Assembly: GCA_015520985.1 (NCBI GenBank)
Contig: WAOY01000072.1
Location: forward strand, 1 to 12,011
DNA: 12,011 nt
Source: DHVE2 group archaeon
Lineage (GTDB): Archaea > Thermoplasmatota > Thermoplasmata > Thermoplasmatales > Aciduliprofundaceae
Direction: 5' to 3'
Below, one piece after another: positions 5,178 through 12,011 of the stretch. The position numbers and the translations under genes are program-made. The notes below the pieces were generated by a model. The model was not told where the DNA came from. It was given only the letters and a program-made list of their open reading frames with translations, and did no database searches. Numbering within the stretch: position 1 is the first letter of the stretch; every line of letters begins with the position of its first letter.

Positions 5178-8100
5178 ATGCGCACTATTGTGGATACCCT
5201 GTTTAAGAAGAGTGTCGTTAATCACCACATAGCGTCGTACAACGACCTTATCCCCACGCCGGATAACGTGAACAGCATAATGCAGCAGATCGTTGACACG
5301 ACGAAGGTCACCGACGAGGATCCGCCGGGGATGATGACCCTTGACCCCACCAAGACCGGCGGGAGGAAGATACGCATAAAGTTCGGGAGGGTCAACAGCA
5401 AGGGCGAAATTGACAAGAACCTGCCGCCCACCATAACCATCGGGAGGCCTGAGATAAAGGAGGCAACGGGTGCAACGGTACAGATAACTCCCATGGAGGC
5501 GAGATTGCGCGACATGAGCTACGTCGCGCCCCTGTACCTGCAGGTCACCGTTGAGGAGTGCGATCCCGACGGAAGGTGCACCGAGCACGAGCCGGAGAGA
5601 ATCAAGATAGGCGAGTTCCCCGTGATGGTGAAGTCCAAGATATGCACCATACACGAGGACAACATAGACACCTATCTGGACGAGATATCAAAGGACCCAT
5701 CCCTTCTAAGCCTTCCGTACAGGAAGAAGCTCCAGTACGTGGGCGAGGACCCCGACGATTCAGGCGGTTACTTCATAATCGGAGGTAGCGAGAGGGTTCT
5801 CGTATCCCTCGAGGACCTCGCCCCGAACCGCGTTCTCGTGGAGAAGGAGGAGAAGTACAACACCACCATCGAGGTTGCGAAGGTCTTCTCCCAGCGGGAA
5901 GGGTACCGCGCTCTTACGACGATTGAGAAGAAGGCCGACGGAATTCTAATGGTTTCCGTTCCCGCCGTCGCCGGTTCTATTCCCCTCGTTATAATACTCA
6001 AGGCCCTGGGCCTGGAGAGGGACGACGAGATATACAAGGCAATTGTGAGCCACGAGAAGATGAGCGTCATAGTGATGGCGAACATAGAGGAGGTGGAGAA
6101 CCCTGATCTCTATCCCCCCGAGGGCATAAGGACCCAGAGGGACGCGATAGAGTACCTGGAGAAGAGGTTCGCCGCGGGTCAGGCCAGGGAGTACAGGGAG
6201 AAGAAGATCTCGCAGATCCTCGACACCTCACTCCTTCCGCACCTCGGCGTGAGCAAGGAGGACCGCATAAAGAAGGCGTACTACCTCGGGAGGATGGCAA
6301 GGAGAGTTCTTGAATTGCACCTGGGCCTGAGGAAGGAGGACGATAAGGACCACCTCGCGAACAAGCGCCTGAAGCTGTCGGGGGATCTCCTCGAGGAGGT
6401 ATTCCGCACCGCCTTCGACGCGTTGATGAAGGACCTGAAGTACCAGCTGGAGAGGACCTACAACAGAAAGAAGGGCATAAGGGTTCGCGCTGCCGTGCGC
6501 CAGGACGTGCTCACCCAGAAGATAATGCACGCGATGAGCACCGGCAACTGGGTGGGTGGAAGAACCGGCGTGTCGCAGTTGCTCGACAGGACTTCGCACA
6601 TGAGCACCCTGAGCCACCTTCGCCGCGTGATCTCGCCATTGACCCGCTCTCAGCCGCATTTCGAGGCGAGAGATTTGCATCCCACGCAGTGGGGCCGTCT
6701 TTGCCCCAATGAGACCCCGGAGGGCCAGAACTGCGGTCTCGTGAAGAACGCCGCTTTGATAATCGACGTCTCCGAGGGTTATCCCGAGGAATCCGTGCTG
6801 AAGACCCTCAGGTCCCTGGGCGTCAAGCAGATGGACGTTGAGAAGGAGGGCTTCGCCAGGGTGTACCTCAACGGAAACCTCGTTGGATACGTGAAGGACG
6901 GCGCCGAACTAACCAGGGAGATAAGGATGCGCAGGAGGAAGGGCCTCATATCCGACCAGGTGAATGTGAGGTACGACGACATAACCAACGAGGTCATGAT
7001 CAACAGCGACCGGGGCCGCATAAGGAGGCCCTTGCTCGTGGTGGAGAACGGGCGCATAAAGTACGACGCCAAGATCCGTGAGCGCCTGCGCCAGGGCAAG
7101 ATGACGGTCGAGGACCTTGTGAAGGAAGGCATAATTGAATGGATTGACGCGGACGAGGAGGAGAACGCGTACATCGCTGTCTACGCCTACGACGTGCCCG
7201 AGAGGTGCCCCCACTGCGACCGCGTACTCGGAAGGAACGATGTGGAGTGGGTTAACCCAGGAGAGGACAGAATAATTCTGAGATGCAAGCACTGCGGCCA
7301 TACCTTCGAAGTGCCATCCCTTCTGACGGAGGAGCACACGCATCTCGAAATAGATCCTCTCCTCATACTCGGCGCCGTGGCCGGGTGCATCCCCTATCCG
7401 CACCACAACGCATCGCCGCGTATAACCATGGGTGCTGCGATGATGAAGCAATCCTTGGGGCTCCCGGCGGCAAATTACAGGAGGCGACCCGATACGCGTG
7501 GTCATCTGCTGCACTATCCCCAGGCACCACTGGTGAAGACGAAGACCATGGACTTCGTGAACTTCACCAAGAGGCCTGCAGGACAGAATGCGGTCGTGGC
7601 GATTCTCTCCTATCACGGGTACAACATGCAGGACGCCATCGTTATGAATAAAGCCGCCGTTGAGCGTGGATTCGGCAGGAGCACCTTCTTCAGGACATAC
7701 AAGAGCGAGGAGCGCCGCTATCCTGGAGGGCAGGAGGACAGATTCGAAATTCCCAGCCCCGACGTGCGAGGAGCTATGACCGAGGACGCGTATCGCCTTC
7801 TGGATGAAGATGGTATAATCTCGCCGGAGATGTACGTGAAGGGCGGGGACGTGCTCATAGGCAAAACCTCGCCCCCCAGGTTCCTGGACGAGGAGATGGA
7901 GCTCCTGGGTCCGCAGAAGAGGAGGGAGAGCAGCGTCACGATGAGGCCTGGCGAGGAGGGCTGGGTCGACACGGTTCTCCTTACAGTGAGCGAGAATAAT
8001 TCGCGATTGGTGAAGGTAAAGGTGAGGGACGAGAGGATCCCGGAACTCGGCGACAAATTCGCGTCCAGGCACGGGCAGAAGGGGGTTGTCGGAGCGATAA

Positions 8101-8792
8101 TCCCGCAGGAGGACATGCCCTTCACCGAGAGCGGGATAATCCCTGATCTTATAATCAACCCCCACGCAATCCCGTCGAGAATGACAGTGGGACACGTGCT
8201 CGAGATGATCGGCGGCAAGGTTGCCTCTCTGGAAGGGAGATTCGTGGACGGAACGGTCTTTAGTGGAGAGCCCGAGAAGGCCCTGCGCGAGGCCCTGGTG
8301 AGGCACGGGTTCAAGTACACAGGCAAGGAGGTCATGTACGACGGGATAACCGGGCAGAAGATCGAGGCGGATATATTTGTCGGTGTAATATACTACCAGA
8401 AGCTGCACCACATGGTCGCCGGGAAGTTCCATGCGAGATCCCGCGGACCTGTGCAGATACTCACCAGGCAGCCCACCGAAGGGCGCAGCAGATTGGGCGG
8501 CTTGAGGTTCGGAGAGATGGAAAGGGATACGCTTATAGGGCATGGGGCGGCGATGGTCATCAAGGACCGCCTCCTGGACAATTCCGACGGGACCCTGCTG
8601 TACGTCTGCGGAAACCCGGACTGCGGGCACATCGCCATCTACGACCGCAGGAAGGGGATCCTGAGGTGCCCCGTCTGCGGCAACACCACCAACATCTATC
8701 CGATTGAGACGAGCTACGCGTTCAAGCTGATGCGCGACGAGCTCGCGTCGCTTGGCGTCGTTATGCGTTTGAGGGTAGGTGATATGAAATGA
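5178..8792 (+). CDS. rpoB: DNA-directed RNA polymerase subunit B (unsplit)
   Basis: The second-largest catalytic subunit (Rpb2/bacterial beta equivalent), 1204 residues in one chain; in many Euryarchaeota it is split into B'' and B'. It forms the cleft wall, lobe and protrusion and helps bind incoming nucleotide. Visible marks are [20 protein letters not shown] (about 501-520), [12 protein letters not shown] (814-825) with catalytic-region Asp819, [12 protein letters not shown] (958-969) with Lys960 and Lys968 near the active site, [23 protein letters not shown] (from 1095), and the C-terminal zinc site Cys1144, Cys1149, Cys1164, Cys1167. Two oddities: a second four-cysteine set (677, 680, 703, 706) just before EEHTHLEID, and Gln818 where Glu is usual. 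It is in one operon with its neighbours; its stop overlaps the rpoA' start as ATGA. Confidence 0.99.
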   Translation: MRTIVDTLFKKSVVNHHIASYNDLIPTPDNVNSIMQQIVDTTKVTDEDPPGMMTLDPTKTGGRKIRIKFGRVNSKGEIDKNLPPTITIGRPEIKEATGATVQITPMEARLRDMSYVAPLYLQVTVEECDPDGRCTEHEPERIKIGEFPVMVKSKICTIHEDNIDTYLDEISKDPSLLSLPYRKKLQYVGEDPDDSGGYFIIGGSERVLVSLEDLAPNRVLVEKEEKYNTTIEVAKVFSQREGYRALTTIEKKADGILMVSVPAVAGSIPLVIILKALGLERDDEIYKAIVSHEKMSVIVMANIEEVENPDLYPPEGIRTQRDAIEYLEKRFAAGQAREYREKKISQILDTSLLPHLGVSKEDRIKKAYYLGRMARRVLELHLGLRKEDDKDHLANKRLKLSGDLLEEVFRTAFDALMKDLKYQLERTYNRKKGIRVRAAVRQDVLTQKIMHAMSTGNWVGGRTGVSQLLDRTSHMSTLSHLRRVISPLTRSQPHFEARDLHPTQWGRLCPNETPEGQNCGLVKNAALIIDVSEGYPEESVLKTLRSLGVKQMDVEKEGFARVYLNGNLVGYVKDGAELTREIRMRRRKGLISDQVNVRYDDITNEVMINSDRGRIRRPLLVVENGRIKYDAKIRERLRQGKMTVEDLVKEGIIEWIDADEEENAYIAVYAYDVPERCPHCDRVLGRNDVEWVNPGEDRIILRCKHCGHTFEVPSLLTEEHTHLEIDPLLILGAVAGCIPYPHHNASPRITMGAAMMKQSLGLPAANYRRRPDTRGHLLHYPQAPLVKTKTMDFVNFTKRPAGQNAVVAILSYHGYNMQDAIVMNKAAVERGFGRSTFFRTYKSEERRYPGGQEDRFEIPSPDVRGAMTEDAYRLLDEDGIISPEMYVKGGDVLIGKTSPPRFLDEEMELLGPQKRRESSVTMRPGEEGWVDTVLLTVSENNSRLVKVKVRDERIPELGDKFASRHGQKGVVGAIIPQEDMPFTESGIIPDLIINPHAIPSRMTVGHVLEMIGGKVASLEGRFVDGTVFSGEPEKALREALVRHGFKYTGKEVMYDGITGQKIEADIFVGVIYYQKLHHMVAGKFHARSRGPVQILTRQPTEGRSRLGGLRFGEMERDTLIGHGAAMVIKDRLLDNSDGTLLYVCGNPDCGHIAIYDRRKGILRCPVCGNTTNIYPIETSYAFKLMRDELASLGVVMRLRVGDMK
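8777..8783 (+). promoter_or_regulatory. Ribosome binding site of rpoA'
   Basis: AGGTGAT lies within the last codons of rpoB, five bases before the ATG at 8789. It confirms the start that overlaps the rpoB stop codon. Confidence 0.75.
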
Positions 8793-11476
8793 GGGCGTTC
8801 GGCATAACCAAGAGGATCAATTCCATCAAATTCGCGCTGCTCTCGCCGGAGGAGATACGCAAGATGAGCGCGGTGAAGGTCATCACCGCGGACACCTACG
8901 ACGACGATGGCTTCCCCATAGACAAGGGGTTGATGGACCTCCACATGGGCGTCATTGAACCGGGTTTGAGGTGCAAGACCTGCGGGGGAAAGGTGGATGA
9001 ATGCCCCGGTCACTTCGGGCACATCGAACTGGCTATGCCCGTGATACACGTTGGATTCGTGAAGAACATAAAGAACTACCTCGACGCGACCTGCCGCGAG
9101 TGTGGGAGGATCAAGCTCAAGGACGATGAGATAGAGATATACAAGCAGAAGATTGAGGAAGCGAAGAAGATGGGCGCCTCGCCCATGCAGCTCTTCGTCA
9201 TCTACAAGAAGATAATCGACGAGGCGGCTTCGAGGCCAATCTGCCCGCACTGCGGCGCGGAGCAGAAGAAGATCACCCTGGATAAACCCACCACGTTCAG
9301 GGAAGAGGGAAGGAAACTCACTCCCAAGGAGGTGCGCGAGCGCCTGGAGAGAATTCCCGACGAGGATCTCCCCCTCCTGGGCATAAATCCCGAGACTGCC
9401 AGGCCGGAGTGGATGGTCCTCACCGTTCTCCCCGTACCACCTGTGAACGTCCGGCCGACGATAACCCTGGAAACCGGTGAGAGGAGCGAAGACGATTTGA
9501 CGCACAAGCTGGTGGACATCATAAGGATAAACCAGAGGTTGAGGGAGAATAGAGATAGTGGAGCGCCGCAGCTCATAATCGAGGACCTGTGGGAGCTTTT
9601 GCAGTACCACGTTACCACCTACTTCGACAACCAGACCGCTGGAATTCCGCCTGCTAGGCACCGCAGCGGTAGGCCCCTCAAGACCCTTGTGCAGCGCCTC
9701 AAGGGCAAGGAGGGAAGGTTCAGATCTAATCTGTCTGGAAAGCGCGTTAATTTCTCGTCGAGAACCGTCATTTCCCCTGAGCCCTTCCTCTCCATAAACG
9801 AGGTGGGCGTGCCTGAAAAGGCGGCGAGGGAGCTCACGGTGCCCATTGCGGTGACGGAGCAGAACATAGAGAAGATGCGCGAAATCGTGCTTCGTGGCCC
9901 TGAGCCCAGGACGGAGGATGGGAGGTACATCCCCGGCGCCAATTACGTGATCCGCGCGGATGGGAGGAGGATCAAGATAACTGAGAGGAACGCAAAGACC
10001 GTGGCGGAGAAATTGGAGGTGGGCTGGATAGTGGAGAGGCACCTCACCGACGGGGACATCGTACTCTTCAACCGCCAGCCGTCGCTGCACCGTATGAGCA
10101 TGATGGGCCATCTCGTACGCGTCATGCCGCACCGTACATTCCGCTTCAACCTCGCAGTGTGTCCGCCGTACAACGCAGACTTCGACGGCGACGAGATGAA
10201 CCTGCACGTGCTTCAGGGCGAGGAGGCGAGGGCAGAGGCGAAAATTCTGATGCTCGTGCAGGAGCATATCCTATCTCCGAGGTTCGGAGGGCCGATCATC
10301 GGAGGGATACATGACCATATAACGGCGATGTTCCTCCTGACGCACAAGAACCCCAAGTTCACCAGGGAGCAGGCCATACATATGCTCTCGTACCTGGATT
10401 ACGACGAGCTTCCCGAGCCGGTGATAGAGAAGGGCCGGGAATACTACCGGGGGAAGGATCTCTTCTCCCTCATACTCCCCAAGGGCCTTAATATGGAGTT
10501 CAAGAGCAAGATATGCGACCCCTCGGTCTGCGGAGGGAAGTGTGTCTTTGAGAAGTGCCCCATCGACGCCTACGTGGTAATACGCGACGGAAAACTCGTG
10601 GCGGGCACAATCGATGAGAGTGCCATTGGCGCCTTCAAGGGCAAACTCCTCGACAGGATTGCGAAGATGAGCCTCCAGGAGGCGAGGAAGTTCATAGACA
10701 ACATGACCCGCCTGGCTGTTGGCGTGATATCTTATGTGGGCTTCACATCGGGAATCGACGACGAGGACATACCCGAGGACGCCAAACTGCAGATAATGAG
10801 CGTGATACAGGAGGCGGAGGAGAAGGTGGAGAAGCTCATCGATCTCTATCGCAAGGGCCAGCTCCAACCCGCTCCAGGCAGAAGCGTGGAGGAGACCCTG
10901 GAGATGGAGATAATGGGCGTCCTCGCGAAGGCGAGAGACGAGGCGGGTAAGATATCCGCCAAGTACCTGGGTCTGGAGAACTCCTCGGTCATTATGGCCA
11001 GGAGCGGTGCCAGGGCTTCCATGCTGAACCTCTCGCAGATGGCGGGAAGCATAGGGCAGCAGTCCGTCAGAGGCCAGAGATTGCACCGCGGTTATCAGGA
11101 TCGCACCCTGCCCCACTTCAAGCGCGGAGACCTGGGTGCCCTTGCCCGGGGATTCGTGGAGTCCTCTTACAAGAAGGGTCTGAGCCCCACGGAGTACTTC
11201 TTCCACTCCATGGGCGGCCGAGAGGGTCTCGTGGACACAGCGGTGCGAACCTCGCGTAGTGGTTACATGCAGCGCCGCCTGATCAACGCCCTTGAGGACC
11301 TGAAGGTCCGCGAGGATCGCGTTGTGGTGGACACCGGAGGAAACATCATACAGTTCCGCTACGGCGAGGATGGCGTGGATCCCACGAGAAGCAGTTGGGG
11401 AGAGAATATAAATATGGATGAAATCCTGACCGACCTGTTCGGAGAGAAGTTCCTGCTCAGGAGGAGAAAAGAATGA
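8789..11476 (+). CDS. rpoA1: DNA-directed RNA polymerase subunit A' (largest subunit, N-terminal part)
   Basis: An 895-residue catalytic subunit matching the N-terminal two thirds of Rpb1 and bacterial beta prime; A'' supplies the rest. The active-site loop [10 protein letters not shown] (462-471) carries the Mg-binding triad Asp464, Asp466 and Asp468. The clamp zinc sites are visible: Cys62, Cys65, Cys72 and a His (CPGHFGH, 72-78) for one, and Cys102, Cys105, Cys152, Cys155 for the other. RQPSLHR precedes the active loop. The bridge-helix region [25 protein letters not shown] starts at 797 and leads to [13 protein letters not shown]. Length is normal for the family. The A'/A'' break falls after the bridge helix as in other archaea, so this is the regular split rather than a mutation. 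The gene is joined to both neighbours by ATGA overlaps. Confidence 0.99.
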   Translation: MRAFGITKRINSIKFALLSPEEIRKMSAVKVITADTYDDDGFPIDKGLMDLHMGVIEPGLRCKTCGGKVDECPGHFGHIELAMPVIHVGFVKNIKNYLDATCRECGRIKLKDDEIEIYKQKIEEAKKMGASPMQLFVIYKKIIDEAASRPICPHCGAEQKKITLDKPTTFREEGRKLTPKEVRERLERIPDEDLPLLGINPETARPEWMVLTVLPVPPVNVRPTITLETGERSEDDLTHKLVDIIRINQRLRENRDSGAPQLIIEDLWELLQYHVTTYFDNQTAGIPPARHRSGRPLKTLVQRLKGKEGRFRSNLSGKRVNFSSRTVISPEPFLSINEVGVPEKAARELTVPIAVTEQNIEKMREIVLRGPEPRTEDGRYIPGANYVIRADGRRIKITERNAKTVAEKLEVGWIVERHLTDGDIVLFNRQPSLHRMSMMGHLVRVMPHRTFRFNLAVCPPYNADFDGDEMNLHVLQGEEARAEAKILMLVQEHILSPRFGGPIIGGIHDHITAMFLLTHKNPKFTREQAIHMLSYLDYDELPEPVIEKGREYYRGKDLFSLILPKGLNMEFKSKICDPSVCGGKCVFEKCPIDAYVVIRDGKLVAGTIDESAIGAFKGKLLDRIAKMSLQEARKFIDNMTRLAVGVISYVGFTSGIDDEDIPEDAKLQIMSVIQEAEEKVEKLIDLYRKGQLQPAPGRSVEETLEMEIMGVLAKARDEAGKISAKYLGLENSSVIMARSGARASMLNLSQMAGSIGQQSVRGQRLHRGYQDRTLPHFKRGDLGALARGFVESSYKKGLSPTEYFFHSMGGREGLVDTAVRTSRSGYMQRRLINALEDLKVREDRVVVDTGGNIIQFRYGEDGVDPTRSSWGENINMDEILTDLFGEKFLLRRRKE
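11459..11466 (+). promoter_or_regulatory. Ribosome binding site of rpoA''
   Basis: AGGAGGAG, a strong Shine-Dalgarno match inside the end of rpoA', lies about eight bases before the ATG at 11473. It supports this upstream start and so the long N-terminal extension of the A'' reading frame. Confidence 0.7.
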
Positions 11477-12011
11477 CCAAGAACCAAGATAATGAGGTCC
11501 TCATATGGAAGGACAAGTCGAGCAACGTGGAGAAGCTCAAGCTGAACGCTCCCGTGTACTACGCAGTGGACTTCCCCGTGAAGCTCGAGGCGCCCTTCTA
11601 CGCCTACATAACCCTCAAGGGCAAGGAGGCCAATTACAGGGTGAAGATCACAGAGGTGCGGGACTACGAGCCCCTAGAGGGTATATTGAAGAGAACAACG
11701 AAGAACCTCAAGACGCTGCTGAAGGTAGAAGAGGTGCACGAAATCGCCGCCATACCCCTGAGCGAGTTCAGGAAGGAGAATGGAGAGGCCATAAAGAGGG
11801 TCTCCAAGTACTCCTACGGCATCCTGGAGGAGCATGGGGAGATAGTGGAGAAGAAGTTCCGCGATATGACGGACGAGGAGAGAGAGATATACGAGAGGGC
11901 CCTGAGGGATCACGGCGTGGAGCTTCCCTTCTCCCTGGTGGAGAAGATACTCAGGGCGAGGAAGGATTACGACCTAAGCGATGAGGAGCTAGATAAGGTC
12001 ATCGCCAGGGT
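11473..12011 (+). CDS. rpoA2: DNA-directed RNA polymerase subunit A'' with N-terminal extension (partial, runs off right edge)
   Basis: The C-terminal part of the largest polymerase subunit, which carries the trigger loop; only the first 179 residues are in the window, so the trigger loop is not seen. The call rests on position directly after rpoA' with an ATGA overlap, and on residues about 148-179 (GVELPFSLVEKI, then LSDEELDKVIARV). These resemble the usual opening of archaeal A'', where a LP-S-L helix and an EEL helix lead to the EPGEAVG segment. Residues 1 to about 147 are extra compared with typical A''. They contain a strand-rich part (VYYAVDFPVKLEAPFYAYI, 28-46; YRVKITEV, 55-62) and a charged helical part from about 85 to 145. 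If the frame does not reach the EPGEAVG motif beyond the edge, it could be a separate protein. Confidence 0.82.
   Translation, partial: MTKNQDNEVLIWKDKSSNVEKLKLNAPVYYAVDFPVKLEAPFYAYITLKGKEANYRVKITEVRDYEPLEGILKRTTKNLKTLLKVEEVHEIAAIPLSEFRKENGEAIKRVSKYSYGILEEHGEIVEKKFRDMTDEEREIYERALRDHGVELPFSLVEKILRARKDYDLSDEELDKVIAR

Noticed and set aside
6909..8630. Long open frame (573 codons) on the minus strand opposite rpoB.
   Set aside because: It is a shadow of rpoB caused by codon bias, with no promoter or ribosome site. Its translation is rich in His, Leu and Val with no domain, as expected from an antisense frame.
8714..10267. Long open frame (517 codons) on the minus strand across the rpoB-rpoA' junction.
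   Set aside because: It is the complement of two highly conserved polymerase genes. No family motif is seen, and its composition is typical of antisense frames.
11472..11476. The A'/A'' break as a frameshift or gene disruption.
   Set aside because: All archaea in which it is known to me split the largest subunit here, after the bridge helix, and the ATGA overlap with a strong Shine-Dalgarno site is normal operon structure.

Overview
The window is a piece of an archaeal chromosome, most likely from the Thermoplasmata (Thermoplasmatota), outside the low-GC cultured genera. Four things point there. RNA polymerase genes are in the archaeal order rpoH-rpoB-rpoA'-rpoA''. The B subunit is a single unsplit chain, as in Thermoplasma but unlike most methanogens and haloarchaea. 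There is a bacterial-type HU protein whose N-terminus closely matches Thermoplasma HTa. TATA boxes sit 26-28 bases ahead of start codons (leaderless transcripts). The DNA is moderately GC-rich and densely packed.

Layout. Bases 1-1715 hold two minus-strand genes: an RNase PH of bacterial type, cut by the left edge, and an iron-dependent alcohol dehydrogenase. A short divergent promoter region separates them from a plus-strand M32 (Taq-type) carboxypeptidase at 1788-3284. The HTa/HU gene (minus, 3306-3575) converges on it. A 180-base AT-rich region with divergent promoters leads to the RNase P protein Rpp21/Rnp4 (plus, 3754-4080). Its stop codon directly abuts the stop of an unrecognised 76-residue minus-strand protein (4081-4311). 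A small membrane protein of unknown function follows on the plus strand (4411-4725).

From 4781 to the right edge lies one apparent operon: a strong TATA box, tRNA-Lys(UUU), then rpoH, rpoB, rpoA' and the start of rpoA''. The 22 bases between tRNA and rpoH hold a Shine-Dalgarno sequence but have no room for a promoter. The genes are joined by ATGA overlaps or 12-base gaps, each with its own Shine-Dalgarno site. The polymerase mRNA is therefore probably made as a tRNA-mRNA fusion and freed by tRNA 3' processing.

How it fits together: most of the window concerns information processing, namely transcription (RNAP core), chromatin (HTa) and tRNA maturation (RNase P protein, RNase PH and a tRNA). 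The dehydrogenase and carboxypeptidase are metabolic neighbours. The points most worth a second look are the tRNA-led polymerase operon, an approximately 150-residue extension ahead of the usual start of A'', a bacterial RNase PH in an archaeon, a four-cysteine insert in RpoB, and a Gln where RpoB normally has Glu beside the catalytic Asp. No CRISPR array, insertion sequence or phage gene is visible.
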